This document shows positions 25,325-34,484 of a stretch of DNA of 64,000 nucleotides, piece by piece. The position numbers and the translations under genes are program-made. Source of the DNA: Clostridium sp. CAG:245 (GTDB lineage: Bacteria; Bacillota; Clostridia; TANB77; CAG-508). The stretch is taken from positions 1 through 64,000 of the forward strand of contig FR880046.1 in NCBI GenBank assembly GCA_000435175.1, written 5' to 3'. Positions within the stretch are counted from its first letter, which is position 1. Each line of letters opens with the position of its first letter. Under the pieces are notes generated by a model. That model was not told the origin of the DNA, did not search any database, and saw only the letters and a program-made list of their open reading frames with translations.

Positions 25325-26239
25325 ATGTACGATTTAATTATTAGAAGAGGATTGAATAAGAAAAAGGTGACAGTTTGCATTATTTTATTAATTCTTCTTG
25401 TTACTTTAGCAACCATTTCTGGAATAAGGCTTGCAGAACATCATGAAGTAAAAAAACAAGCAAAATTATATGAGGAACAACAGGCTCAAATAAGAAAAGA
25501 AGAAGAGGAAAAACAGAGACAAGAAGAACTTGCAAAACAAGCAGAAATTAATAAAAGAATAGAGCAAACTAGCAGAGCATTTACTGACGAAGAAAAAGAT
25601 AGAATAAAACATATTTATCGTTCTACTGGTGAAAAAAGAGTATTTTTAACATTTGACGACGGTCCATCTGAAACGGTAACACCATTAATCTTAGACCTGC
25701 TAAAAAAGGAAAATGTTAAGGCAACTTTTTTTACGCTAGGAACTAATGTAAACAACTATCCAGACTTGGTAAAAAGAGAGTTTGATGAAGGACATTATGT
25801 AGCAAATCACGGCTATTCACACAAATATTCTGCAGTATATGCATCACCAGAGGCTACATTAAACGAATATAATTATACAGAAGATGCAATAAGAAAAGCA
25901 TTAGAAAATAATTCATATATGTCAAAATTGTTTAGATTCCCAGGTGGTTCGAATGGAGGATATTATGATGAGGCAAAACAAAATTCCAAAGCATTACTTT
26001 ATGACAATGGAATTATGCATTTAGACTGGAATAGCTTAAGTTCAGATGCTGCAGGTGCAAAGACTAAAGAAGCCTTATTACAAAACGTAAAAGATACCAT
26101 GGGCGAAAAAGACAGTGTTGTAATATTAATGCATGATTCAAGCGATAAAATACTGACATATGAAATGCTATCAGATTTAATATCGTATTTAAGAGAACAA
26201 GGGTACAAATTTGAAAACATATATGATTTATTGGACTAG
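25325..26239 (+). CDS. Membrane-anchored polysaccharide deacetylase (NodB domain)
   Basis: 304 residues. One N-terminal membrane segment (about 16-34) and a Glu/Lys/Gln coiled coil (about 38-82) precede the NodB domain. Motif 1 is TFD111-D112-GPS, the zinc histidines are in NH162GYSH166, and RFPGGSN follows. The family removes acetyl groups from peptidoglycan or other wall glycans outside the membrane. The exact substrate is not predictable. trxB begins 26 bp later. Confidence 0.87.
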   Translation: MYDLIIRRGLNKKKVTVCIILLILLVTLATISGIRLAEHHEVKKQAKLYEEQQAQIRKEEEEKQRQEELAKQAEINKRIEQTSRAFTDEEKDRIKHIYRSTGEKRVFLTFDDGPSETVTPLILDLLKKENVKATFFTLGTNVNNYPDLVKREFDEGHYVANHGYSHKYSAVYASPEATLNEYNYTEDAIRKALENNSYMSKLFRFPGGSNGGYYDEAKQNSKALLYDNGIMHLDWNSLSSDAAGAKTKEALLQNVKDTMGEKDSVVILMHDSSDKILTYEMLSDLISYLREQGYKFENIYDLLD

Positions 26240-26265
26240 ATAATGTGAGGAAGGAATACTTTTTT

Positions 26266-27144
26266 ATGTATGATGTTATAATAATAGGAGGAGGTCCTGC
26301 TGGCATTACAGCTGGAATATATATTAAAAGAGCAGGTTTTAAAGTATTAATAATTTCTAAGGGAGAAGGAGCTCTAATTAGAACCGAAAAAATAGAAAAT
26401 TATTATGGTTTTGAAATTCCCATCTCAGGGAAAGAATTGATAGAAAAAGGCGAGAAACAAGCAAAAAATCTTGGAATAGAATTAATAAAAAAAGAAGTAA
26501 TTGGTGTAAAATATACTGAAAGTGGATTTGAGGTAATGGTAGCAAATCAATCTAAAGATGATAGGTATGTTGCAAAAACAGTAGTAATCGCAACAGGAGT
26601 CAATAGAAACAAGCCAAACATGAAAGGACTGCAAGAATTTGAAGGAAAAGGTGTAAGTTATTGTGCAGTATGTGACGCACCATTTTATAGAAATAAAGAT
26701 GTAGCAGTGCTAGGCAATGGAGAATATGCAATTGGAGAAATTGAAGAGTTACTACCAATCGCAAAGTCTGTAACAATGCTTACAAATGGTAAAGAACCAA
26801 TAGAAAATAGAAGTATCGATGTACAGATAAATGAAAAAAAGATACGTGAATTTAGAGGTTCGAATAAAATAGAAAAAATAGAATTTGAAGATGACTCATC
26901 ACAGAAAATAGATGGAGTATTCATTGCACAAGGAACAGCGGGCTGCTTAGAATTTGCAAAAAAATTAGGTGCAAAAACTGAAAACAACAATATTGTGGTA
27001 AATGATGAGATGCAAACAAGCATAGAAAACATATATGCATGTGGAGATTGCACAGGAGGAATACTTCAAATATCTAAGGCTGTGTATGAAGGCACAAAAG
27101 CAGGATTAGCAATAATTAACAAATTGAGAAGAAAGGAAAATTAG
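26266..27144 (+). CDS. trxB: Thioredoxin reductase
   Basis: 292 residues from ATG 26266, preceded by AGGAAGG; the upstream in-frame GTG 26245 lacks a site. GGGPAGITAG binds FAD, and the redox pair is C-A-V-C in YCAVCDAPFYR. The second GNGEYAIGE nucleotide loop and YACGDCTGG are present. It transfers electrons to thioredoxin, whose gene begins 2 bp after this stop codon. The second loop departs from the usual GGGNSA (reading GNGEYA), so NADPH may not be the donor; related ferredoxin- or flavin-dependent forms exist in Clostridia. Confidence 0.88.
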   Translation: MYDVIIIGGGPAGITAGIYIKRAGFKVLIISKGEGALIRTEKIENYYGFEIPISGKELIEKGEKQAKNLGIELIKKEVIGVKYTESGFEVMVANQSKDDRYVAKTVVIATGVNRNKPNMKGLQEFEGKGVSYCAVCDAPFYRNKDVAVLGNGEYAIGEIEELLPIAKSVTMLTNGKEPIENRSIDVQINEKKIREFRGSNKIEKIEFEDDSSQKIDGVFIAQGTAGCLEFAKKLGAKTENNNIVVNDEMQTSIENIYACGDCTGGILQISKAVYEGTKAGLAIINKLRRKEN

Positions 27145-27146
27145 AT

Positions 27147-27461
27147 ATGAGTGAAGTAAATTTAACAAGCAAAAACTATAGTGAAGAAGTAGAAGAATCT
27201 ACTATTCCAGTACTTATAGACTTTTGGGCTACTTGGTGTGGACCATGCAGAGCAATGATGCCAGTAGTAGCAAAAATTGCAGACGAAAATGAAGGAAAAA
27301 TAAAAGTATGCAAAGTAAATGTAGATGAAGAACCAGATTTAGCAGAAAAATTTGGAGTAATGAGCATACCAACATTTGTCGCAATAAAAAATGGTAAAGT
27401 ACTTGGAACAAGCATAGGAGTACAAGACGAAGAAGAAATATTGAAAATGTTTGATAAATAA
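27147..27461 (+). CDS. trxA: Thioredoxin
   Basis: 104 residues, the full thioredoxin fold with active site W-C31-G-P-C34 and the cis-proline in MSIPTF. It is co-transcribed with trxB and provides reducing power for ribonucleotide reductase and repair of oxidised thiols. A terminator follows. Confidence 0.93.
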   Translation: MSEVNLTSKNYSEEVEESTIPVLIDFWATWCGPCRAMMPVVAKIADENEGKIKVCKVNVDEEPDLAEKFGVMSIPTFVAIKNGKVLGTSIGVQDEEEILKMFDK

Positions 27462-27469
27462 AAATATAA

Positions 27470-27503
27470 AAATTAGATTTCAATGTGAGATCTAATTTTT
27501 TTT
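27470..27503 (+). terminator. Terminator of trxB-trxA
   Basis: AAATTAGAT pairs with ATCTAATTT, followed by TTTTTTT. Confidence 0.75.
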
Positions 27504-27514
27504 ACAAATAAAGT

Positions 27515-27694
27515 ATGCATAAAATAAAAGAACTGGACAACTACAAGCCTTTTGACTTGCGTCGAATCATGAGAGAGCTGAATAAGGGGATTGCCACTGA
27601 TGGAGAAAGAAAGGTGTTCTTCATCGAGGATTGCTGGAACAATGCACATACGTGCATTTACAAGGCGAGAAAGGCAACCAAACGCACTGCATAA
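27515..27694 (+). CDS. 59-residue orphan ORF of atypical composition
   Basis: Reads MHKIKELDNYKPFDLRRIMR and on to CIYKARKATKRTA, basic and helical, with no family recognised. No ribosome site is visible before the ATG, and it begins just after the trxA terminator, so expression is doubtful. G+C and codon use resemble the orphan at 21 kb and the DUF1874 gene, and a strong terminator follows. It may be a small foreign gene or a fragment. Confidence 0.4.
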   Translation: MHKIKELDNYKPFDLRRIMRELNKGIATDGERKVFFIEDCWNNAHTCIYKARKATKRTA

Positions 27695-27720
27695 AATCTG
27701 ACACAACCAATTCAATGTTA

Positions 27721-27755
27721 CCCCGCCCGGGACTCGTTCCTGGGCGGGGCTTTTT
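27721..27755 (+). terminator. Strong GC-rich terminator
   Basis: CCCCGCCCGGGA pairs with TCCTGGGCGGGG, followed by CTTTTT. Unusually GC-rich for this genome. Confidence 0.85.
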
Positions 27756-27786
27756 AATAAAATATAGAATATATTTATCAAGGACA

Positions 27787-27820
27787 ACAAAAAAAGTGCT
27801 AATTTTTAAATCAGCACTTT
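27787..27820 (-). terminator. Terminator of tRNA-Leu
   Basis: AAAGTGCT and AGCACTTT pair. On the minus strand the hairpin is followed by a T-run. Confidence 0.75.
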
Positions 27821-27824
27821 AATT

Positions 27825-27908
27825 TGGTGCGGATGAAGGGACTTGAACCCCCACGTCGTTGACACTGGTTCCTAAGACCAGCGCGTCTGCCAATTCCGCC
27901 ACATCCGC
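27825..27908 (-). tRNA. tRNA-Leu (UAG)
   Basis: 84 nt with encoded CCA. Acceptor GCGGATG pairs with CATCCGC, with A73 and a long variable arm as in class II tRNAs. The anticodon loop CTTAGGA gives UAG. All stems pair normally, which makes a useful contrast to the irregular tRNA-Gly. Confidence 0.92.
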
Positions 27909-28044
27909 ATATGTTATTCCTAACACTTAATTATAATAGCACAATAAGGTTTTGATTGTCAAGTAAAAATTAAAAAAAATATAAAAAATTAAGAGATTAA
28001 GAAAACAATTTTATAATCATGATAAAAATATAGTTGAATATATA

Positions 28045-28073
28045 TTGTTTTTTTATGTAAAGCATGATATACT
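28045..28073 (+). promoter_or_regulatory. Promoter of the DUF1874 gene
   Basis: TTGTTT (28045-28050), 17 bp, TATACT (28068-28073). The leader has a nested hairpin (TCTCG..CGAGA around CCTC..GAGG) directly before the AAGGAG site. Confidence 0.6.
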
Positions 28074-28142
28074 ATAAGAGTCCGAATTTTTACATGTCTC
28101 GATAAGACCTCCGAATTGAGAGGCACGAGAAAGGAGATTTGT

Positions 28143-28550
28143 ATGAGCAAATTCATTTCGAACAGTTTTAGTATCAACATATTACCTTTGTTGGAGCTGG
28201 GAATCGTCCGGGTAAAGAAAATATCTCCGGATATGATTCCAAAAGATGTCGAATCTGCTATTGGGCATGAAGATACTGCACGTGTTGTATCTGGCATCTT
28301 GGGGTTCGAGGTGAAGCCCAACCGGGTCAGCATCAAGCTGACCGAGAGCGACGTCTTGTACGTTGCTCAGTACACTGGACCGAGACTCCCGGAGGGTGCA
28401 ACGACATTGCCGGAAGGAGCAAACATCGAGTTTTTCGAGGTTAGCTTCCGTGAAGAGGGGTGTAGAGGCTGTAGAGGCTACGACACTGGTTCTTGCCAGA
28501 CCTGCAAGCTCAGCTTTTGGCTGAGTGGAACCCCGTTGAAAGATTGCTAA
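28143..28550 (+). CDS. DUF1874 protein, AcrIII-1/Crn2 ring-nuclease family, with Cys-rich tail
   Basis: 135 residues from ATG 28143 (AAGGAG upstream). The core follows DUF1874: IVRVKKIS, then SAIGH42EDTARVVSGILG, NRVSIKL and RLPEG. The histidine in the GH-x-x-TA motif is the catalytic one in viral AcrIII-1 enzymes, which destroy cyclic tetra-adenylate and so block type III CRISPR signalling; the family also occurs as the cellular ring nuclease Crn2. An unusual C-terminal tail adds C107-x2-C110-x7-C118-x2-C121, a possible zinc knuckle. Composition is atypical, with two in-frame CGG codons, both followed by G. No CRISPR array or cas gene is in the window. A viral or mobile origin is inferred. 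Confidence 0.75.
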   Translation: MSKFISNSFSINILPLLELGIVRVKKISPDMIPKDVESAIGHEDTARVVSGILGFEVKPNRVSIKLTESDVLYVAQYTGPRLPEGATTLPEGANIEFFEVSFREEGCRGCRGYDTGSCQTCKLSFWLSGTPLKDC

Positions 28551-28565
28551 AGCTAATCTCCTAAA

Positions 28566-28611
28566 AGCCCTGTCTCTTGTTGCAATGCAACTTGAGGCAG
28601 GGTGTTTTTTT
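28566..28611 (+). terminator. Terminator of the DUF1874 gene
   Basis: GCCCTGTCTC pairs with GAGGCAGGGT around TTGTTGCAATGCAACTT, itself partly paired, followed by TTTTTTT. Confidence 0.8.
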
Positions 28612-28693
28612 ATTCTGTAAAGAGTTCTTAAAAACTATTGAAAAATTCCCCATATTTTGATATAAATATAAAAAACAAACAAGGGAGAATATC

Positions 28694-30217
28694 GTGAAAA
28701 AATTAATTCAAATTTTAGGAATAGTTGCACTAGCAATAGTAGTAATTTTAAATATAGTTTATACGGCGGACATGAATTCAGGAGAGCAAATCTCAATCAA
28801 ATTTAGCAGTTTTATTTATATAATAGGACTAATTATAACGGCAATTTTAATTTATTTTATAACTGAAGTAATAAATAAACATTTATATAATGGAATAAAT
28901 GAAGAGAAAAAACGCAAATTGCGCAAATGGATGGTGGCAATTGCTATTGTTTTATATTTGATTTTAAATGTAGTATGGTTAATTTTCGTAAGACCAGGAA
29001 TAGTAGCGGATTCTATACACGTTTTAAATTTGGCACAAACATTTTACGAGAATAATCCAGATAGATACTTACCAAATTTGACATATGCGGGAATACCACT
29101 AATTCAATACATGCAGGCATATCCACACCAAATTACATTGGCATTTGTTTATAATATGTTATTTTGCGTGTTACGCTGTGATTTGATAATTTTACCAAGA
29201 ATATTTAATGTATTCTTTAATTTGTTAATTATTTTGGCATTATATAAAATAACAAAACAACTATCAAAAGATTACAAAATGAATAATACGCGAATGTTTA
29301 TATTAATTCTAACATTCTTTACAATACCAATGCTTGCAACATTTATGTATGGGGATATTCCAGCGCTTGCGTTAAGTTTATTTTCTGTATATTTTATGAT
29401 GAAATTTACAGATACGAAGCAGGTTAGATATGGAGTTTTTGCTTCAATTCTTACAATGATAGCATATTTGATGAGAATGAATACTCTAATATTCGTAATT
29501 GCAACAGTAATTTATTTGGTATTAAATATATTCAAAGACTTTAAAGAAAAAGAAGTAAAAGAAAAATTGATAAATGTTGCTATAATCGCAATGTTTTTAG
29601 TATTAACATTTGTACCATCATCACTTGTAAAAACATATTATTTTAGTAAATACAATCTAGAAAAAGGCAAAACATATCCAAGCATTAGTTATATTTTAAT
29701 GGCTATGGAAGAGGGACCTAGAGCAAATGGATGGTATAATGAATCAATTGCAGAACCTGCATTAAGAAGCTTGAAAACAGGTGAGAATATTTCTGATGAA
29801 TACAAAGAAAAAATAAAGGATAGATTAGAATATTTTGCAAAACACCCTGCTTATACAGTAGATTTTTACAGACAAAAGCTTACGACTACTTGGGCAGAAA
29901 GTACGTATTCTGCAATATTCAACAATGGAATAACAGAAGAGAGTAATCTAAGCTGGATAAAGAGTCCTTTAACATTCTATCAGAAAGCTTGGATAATACT
30001 AACTTTTACATTGGCGATAATAGTACTAATTCAAAATAGAAAAAATTTAACAATAGAACTAATATTCTTGGTAACAATATTCTTAGGAGGATTTTGTTTC
30101 CATATATTATGGGAGGCAAAATCGAGGTACATAATTCCTTATATAGTAGCATTAATACCGGTTGCAAGTGTTATGTTAAACATTAAACCTTGGAAAATAA
30201 AGAAGCTGAATTCTTGA
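28694..30217 (+). CDS. Multi-span membrane glycosyltransferase-like protein (GT39/ArnT-like)
   Basis: 507 residues with about 11-12 membrane segments. ATG 28694 has AGGGAG upstream. The first extracellular loop RPGIVADSIHVLNLAQTF has the acidic residue expected of C-type (polyprenyl-phosphate sugar) glycosyltransferases of the dolichyl-phosphate mannosyltransferase group, and EAKSRYIIPYI near the end is typical of such proteins. It would move a sugar from a lipid carrier to an acceptor outside the membrane. Donor and acceptor are unknown. The polysaccharide flippase follows. Confidence 0.65.
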   Translation: MKKLIQILGIVALAIVVILNIVYTADMNSGEQISIKFSSFIYIIGLIITAILIYFITEVINKHLYNGINEEKKRKLRKWMVAIAIVLYLILNVVWLIFVRPGIVADSIHVLNLAQTFYENNPDRYLPNLTYAGIPLIQYMQAYPHQITLAFVYNMLFCVLRCDLIILPRIFNVFFNLLIILALYKITKQLSKDYKMNNTRMFILILTFFTIPMLATFMYGDIPALALSLFSVYFMMKFTDTKQVRYGVFASILTMIAYLMRMNTLIFVIATVIYLVLNIFKDFKEKEVKEKLINVAIIAMFLVLTFVPSSLVKTYYFSKYNLEKGKTYPSISYILMAMEEGPRANGWYNESIAEPALRSLKTGENISDEYKEKIKDRLEYFAKHPAYTVDFYRQKLTTTWAESTYSAIFNNGITEESNLSWIKSPLTFYQKAWIILTFTLAIIVLIQNRKNLTIELIFLVTIFLGGFCFHILWEAKSRYIIPYIVALIPVASVMLNIKPWKIKKLNS

Positions 30218-30241
30218 CATACAACGATTGTATGATAAAAT
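30214..30241 (+). promoter_or_regulatory. Promoter overlapping the previous stop codon
   Basis: TTGACA (30214-30219) includes the TGA stop of the upstream gene. A 16-bp spacer and TAAAAT (30236-30241) follow, serving the flippase gene. Confidence 0.65.
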
Positions 30242-30274
30242 ATTAAAGGAAAATTTATAAATTGGAAGTGCAAA

Positions 30275-31672
30275 ATGAATCAAAAGAAACAATTATTAGT
30301 TAACACTATAATAATAGCAATAGGCAAGCTAAGCACACAAGTTGTGTCTTTCTTGCTTTTGCCTCTATATACATCAAAATTAAGCCCAGCAGAGTATGGA
30401 ACATATGACTTTTTGGTAACTTTATCAACATTTTTGTTGCCAATAATAACATTGCTTATGGAAGAGTCTATGTTTAGATTCTTAATCGATGCCGATGACT
30501 TAAAGAGTAAAAAAAGAGTTATAACGGCTACAATTGCGTACACACTAGTTGGAACTTTTATATTTACAGCCATTGCTGGAATTATAATGGGTGTAATGCA
30601 TTATGAATATGCATTTGTATTTATATTGTTTATAATTTCAAATATTTTACTGGGATTGAGCAATGCATTGGCTAGAGGAACTGGAAAGATAAAATTATAT
30701 TCTTTCTCAAACTTTATATTGGGAGCCTCTACAATTGTACTAAACATAATATTCATAGTAAGCCTAAAGCTTGGTGTCAGTGGACTTTTATGGGCAAATA
30801 CAGTTGCAAACAGTGCAACAGCAATAATAATCTTGTTAAAATTACATTTACCACAGTTCGTAAGTAGAAAAGATTTTTACAAGTCTACTTTAAGAGAAAT
30901 GCTTAGATATTCAGTACCACTTGTACCAAACAATTTATCTTGGATAATCATAAGCTTATCAGATAGACTCATGCTTACAGCAATGAGTGGTACAGAAGCA
31001 AACGGAATTTATTCTATTGCAAATAAATTTCCAAATATAATTTATACATGTTATGGATTTTTTTCTACTGCATGGAAAGAATCGGCTGCAAAAATATTAA
31101 AAGATGATAACAAGGTAAAATATTATAACAGTATTTACAAAGATATAAAATTCTTTTTAAAGGCAATCGTATTAGGACTAATTGCAATAATGCCATTTGT
31201 ATTTTCTTTGTTTGTGGACGCAAGCTATAATGATGCATACAAATACATTCCAATACTTGTAATATCAATTTATTACACAAATATGTCAAACTTTTATGGT
31301 GGAATATTTACAGCATATAAAAATACTAAGATAATGGGATCAACAACAGTTGCGGCAGCAATTATCAACATAGTAATAAACATAATATTCATACCAAAAT
31401 TCGGAATATATGCAGCATCATTTTCAACATTAATTTCAAATTTGATTGTGTTTGTATACAGAAGATATAAATTAAAAGAGTATATAGTTTTAAAAGAAAA
31501 ATTCAATTATGTGTTTTGGATATTGCTAGTAGCAACACTAATAACATATTACAAAAACAATATAATTGTAAATATAATAATGTTTATAATAGTGCTTGCG
31601 TACTGTATATTTACAAATATGAGCTTCTTAAAGAAAATAGCAGAACCAGTAATAAATAAATTAAAAAAATAG
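30275..31672 (+). CDS. Polysaccharide flippase (MOP superfamily, Wzx/RfbX type)
   Basis: 465 residues, about 14 membrane segments. The N-terminal KLSTQVVSFLLLPLYTSKLS and the SLSDRLMLTAMSG segment are typical of the polysaccharide transporter branch of the MOP exporters. Such proteins flip lipid-linked glycan units across the membrane. With the preceding glycosyltransferase-like gene it forms an envelope glycan pair. The exact polymer is unknown. Confidence 0.82.
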   Translation: MNQKKQLLVNTIIIAIGKLSTQVVSFLLLPLYTSKLSPAEYGTYDFLVTLSTFLLPIITLLMEESMFRFLIDADDLKSKKRVITATIAYTLVGTFIFTAIAGIIMGVMHYEYAFVFILFIISNILLGLSNALARGTGKIKLYSFSNFILGASTIVLNIIFIVSLKLGVSGLLWANTVANSATAIIILLKLHLPQFVSRKDFYKSTLREMLRYSVPLVPNNLSWIIISLSDRLMLTAMSGTEANGIYSIANKFPNIIYTCYGFFSTAWKESAAKILKDDNKVKYYNSIYKDIKFFLKAIVLGLIAIMPFVFSLFVDASYNDAYKYIPILVISIYYTNMSNFYGGIFTAYKNTKIMGSTTVAAAIINIVINIIFIPKFGIYAASFSTLISNLIVFVYRRYKLKEYIVLKEKFNYVFWILLVATLITYYKNNIIVNIIMFIIVLAYCIFTNMSFLKKIAEPVINKLKK

Positions 31673-31701
31673 GAATATATCTATAGTAGAGGTGAGTTAT
31701 A

Positions 31702-32622
31702 ATGAACAATGAAAAAATAACAGAAACATATGATGTATTAAAAACTTTTATACCAAAAGAAGATATTTACTTAAATGAACCAATGAGTAAGCATACTACT
31801 TTTAAAATAGGCGGAAATGCAGATATATTCGTTAAATTAAAGAATGTAGAACAAATTGAGAAAACAATCGAAACAACACGAAAAATAGGAGTGCCATTAA
31901 AATTTATAGGAAATGGTAGCAATATTTTAGTAAAAGACGAAGGAATTAGAGGAGTTGTGGCGAAGATATGTACTAGTACATATGATTTTATAGATGAAAC
32001 TACATTAAGACTTGACAGTGGATTGTTAAATGCAAAAGTCGCAAGAATTCTATTAGACCATAGTCTTGCTGGTTTTGAATTTGCATCAGGCATTCCAGGA
32101 ACTCTTGGAGGAGCTGTGAAGATGAATGCTGGTGCTTATGGTAGTGAGATGAAGAACATAGTTGTAAGTACAAGATATATAGATTTAGACAGTGACAAGA
32201 TTGAAATAAAAGAAATTAACAATGCAGAGCATGAATTTAGTTATAGACACAGTATTTTCTCAAATAAAAATGCTATAATAATAGATACAACTCTAAGACT
32301 TCAAACAGGAAATAAAGACGAGATTGAAGAAAAGCTATGCAATAATCTTGATAATAGAAGAGAAAAACAGCCAATAGATAAGCCAAGTGCAGGAAGTACA
32401 TTCAAAAGAGGAGAAGATTTTATAACAGCCCAATTAATTGACGAGTGTGGATTAAAAGGTTATACTGTTGGTGGAGCACAGGTGTCGGAAAAACATGCAG
32501 GTTTTGTGGTAAACATCGGAAATGCAACTGCAAAAGACGTTATAGAACTTACAGAATACGTAAAGAAAAAAGTGTATGAGAAATTTAACAAGAAAATAGA
32601 ATTGGAAATAGAAATTGTATAA
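31702..32622 (+). CDS. murB: UDP-N-acetylenolpyruvoylglucosamine reductase
   Basis: 306 residues, type II MurB. It has a FAD-binding domain with GNGSNILVKDEGI and SGIPGTLGGAVKMNAGAYG, then YRHSIF and a C-terminal domain with KPSAGSTFKRG and the catalytic serine/glutamate region. It reduces UDP-GlcNAc-enolpyruvate to UDP-MurNAc with NADPH in peptidoglycan precursor synthesis. GAGGTG precedes the ATG. Confidence 0.93.
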   Translation: MNNEKITETYDVLKTFIPKEDIYLNEPMSKHTTFKIGGNADIFVKLKNVEQIEKTIETTRKIGVPLKFIGNGSNILVKDEGIRGVVAKICTSTYDFIDETTLRLDSGLLNAKVARILLDHSLAGFEFASGIPGTLGGAVKMNAGAYGSEMKNIVVSTRYIDLDSDKIEIKEINNAEHEFSYRHSIFSNKNAIIIDTTLRLQTGNKDEIEEKLCNNLDNRREKQPIDKPSAGSTFKRGEDFITAQLIDECGLKGYTVGGAQVSEKHAGFVVNIGNATAKDVIELTEYVKKKVYEKFNKKIELEIEIV

Positions 32623-32787
32623 TTGAAATTGCCTTTTATAAAAGTTAATGATATGGTTTAAATAAATTTTATTATTAGCAGAAAATATGATGGAAGTAAT
32701 ATAGATTAGATATGTATTAATACAAATTTACATAATATAATTTTAATGCATTATGTTAGGCAAAGTTTGAAAGGAATGAAATAAAAA

Positions 32788-34467
32788 ATGAACGGATTTT
32801 TTAAGTGGTTTAAATCAGGAGCCAAAATAAAAAGATGGATTTTTCTAATGTTAATAGGAATAGTACTCGTATGTTATGGAATTGCAAAGGTGCTTGTAAC
32901 AGATGAAATGGGATTTAGGGAGCTTGCAAAAATAATTTTTGTGTTTGTTTTAGGATTTACATTCACAATAATTAGTATAATATGTATTCAAAGAAGAACA
33001 TTAGAGATATTAGTAGAGGAATCTGATACAAGAGATTTAGAAGATAAAAGTAAAGTTAAATCTTTAATATTCAATAGAAAAATATACAATCAAGGACCAA
33101 AAGTTGTTGTAATTGGTGGTGGCGCTGGACTTAACACAGTACTTAGAGGCTTGAAAAATTACACAGACAATATAACAGCAATTGTTACAGTTTCAGATTA
33201 TGGAGAGCAAAGAAGCAAATCAAAACAAGACTTAGGAACTCTTCCATTAGATGATGTAAAGGGTAGCTATGTGGCACTTGCTGCAAATGAAAATGAAATG
33301 AATTGCTTAATGAATTTAACCTTTAAAAATCCAAAATTAGAAGGATTAAAATTTGGAGATATATATTTAACAGCAATGAAAGAGGCTGTTGGAGACTTTT
33401 CGGCATCAGTAGAAGAAAGCTCAAAAATACTTAATATGACAGGAAAAGTTCTTCCAGTAACACTTGATCAAATTAAGATATGTGCAGAATTAGAAGATGG
33501 AACTGTGGTGGAATGTAAAGATAAAATTCCAGAAATGGTTAGCCAAAAAATAAGTAAGATAAATAGAATATTTATTTCGCCAACCAACACAAGAGTTGCT
33601 CCAGGTGTTATAGAAGCCATTGAAGAGGCTGATGCAATAGTACTTGGACCGGGAAGTTTATACACAAATGTAATTCCAAACTTATTGGTACCGGGAGTAT
33701 CAAAAGCAATAAGAGAGTCTAGTTCATTCAAAGTATATGTAAGTAACATAATGACGGAGTATGGTCAAACTGATAGTTATACTCTATATGACCACATAAA
33801 GGCTATAATAGACCATGCTGGAAAAGGCATAATAGATTATTGTATTTATGATACTGGAGAGATTGTGCCAGAGTATATAAGGCAGTACAATAAAGGAGGA
33901 GAAGAACTTGTTGAACAAGATGTTTCGAAAGTAAAAGAAGCAGGAATTAAGTTAATTCAAAGAAATATGTCTACAATCGAAAATGGAAGAATTAGACATA
34001 ATTCTGATGCGATAGCAACAAGTATTATCCAACTAATTTGTGATGATATGAAATTTAGAGATATGCAGAATGATACAAGAGTTATTCTACTAGATTCAAA
34101 AATAAAAGACACAAAGAAGAAAATGAAAAACAATCAAGCAAAGAGTAAAAAGAAGAAAAACAAAAAACGTTCAGGAAATAGTAAATTCTTTGAAAAATAT
34201 AATGATAGAATTCAGGCAATACAAGATAGTGAGAGCAACAGAGAAAAGAGAATAAAAGAAATAGAAAAAACTGGTAAGAAAAATAAAGAAAATGAAAAAA
34301 ACAGTAAAAACATAGAAATACAGAAGAGTGAAATAAGACAAAAGAAAGAAAATAATAGACAGTCAAGTAAAATTGATGTAAATAGAAAGCTTGAAGAGGG
34401 TAGAATGTTAGAGTCTAGAATGGAAGAAACTCTAAGAAGAATGAAGGAAGTAAACAAGAATAAATAA
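32788..34467 (+). CDS. yvcK: YvcK/GlmR (CofD-like) protein with membrane anchor and charged tail
   Basis: 559 residues. Two N-terminal membrane segments (about 16-34 and 45-67) come before the YvcK core, which starts VVVIGGGAGLNTVLRGLK and includes VSDYGEQRSKSK, LGPGSLYTNVIPNL and TEYGQTDSY. The core binds UDP-GlcNAc in relatives and is needed for growth on gluconeogenic carbon sources and for wall precursor supply. A Lys/Asn/Glu-rich tail of about 130 residues follows the core; most homologues lack it. It neighbours murB, fitting envelope control. In most Firmicutes yvcK lies with whiA; here they are 21 kb apart. Confidence 0.88.
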   Translation: MNGFFKWFKSGAKIKRWIFLMLIGIVLVCYGIAKVLVTDEMGFRELAKIIFVFVLGFTFTIISIICIQRRTLEILVEESDTRDLEDKSKVKSLIFNRKIYNQGPKVVVIGGGAGLNTVLRGLKNYTDNITAIVTVSDYGEQRSKSKQDLGTLPLDDVKGSYVALAANENEMNCLMNLTFKNPKLEGLKFGDIYLTAMKEAVGDFSASVEESSKILNMTGKVLPVTLDQIKICAELEDGTVVECKDKIPEMVSQKISKINRIFISPTNTRVAPGVIEAIEEADAIVLGPGSLYTNVIPNLLVPGVSKAIRESSSFKVYVSNIMTEYGQTDSYTLYDHIKAIIDHAGKGIIDYCIYDTGEIVPEYIRQYNKGGEELVEQDVSKVKEAGIKLIQRNMSTIENGRIRHNSDAIATSIIQLICDDMKFRDMQNDTRVILLDSKIKDTKKKMKNNQAKSKKKKNKKRSGNSKFFEKYNDRIQAIQDSESNREKRIKEIEKTGKKNKENEKNSKNIEIQKSEIRQKKENNRQSSKIDVNRKLEEGRMLESRMEETLRRMKEVNKNK

Positions 34468-34484
34468 AAAGAGGTAAACGATAG

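Noticed and set aside
27473..27822. Longer ORFs on both strands around 27.6 kb
   Set aside because: They pass through the GC-rich terminator and show no protein-like pattern; only the 59-residue frame has balanced codons.
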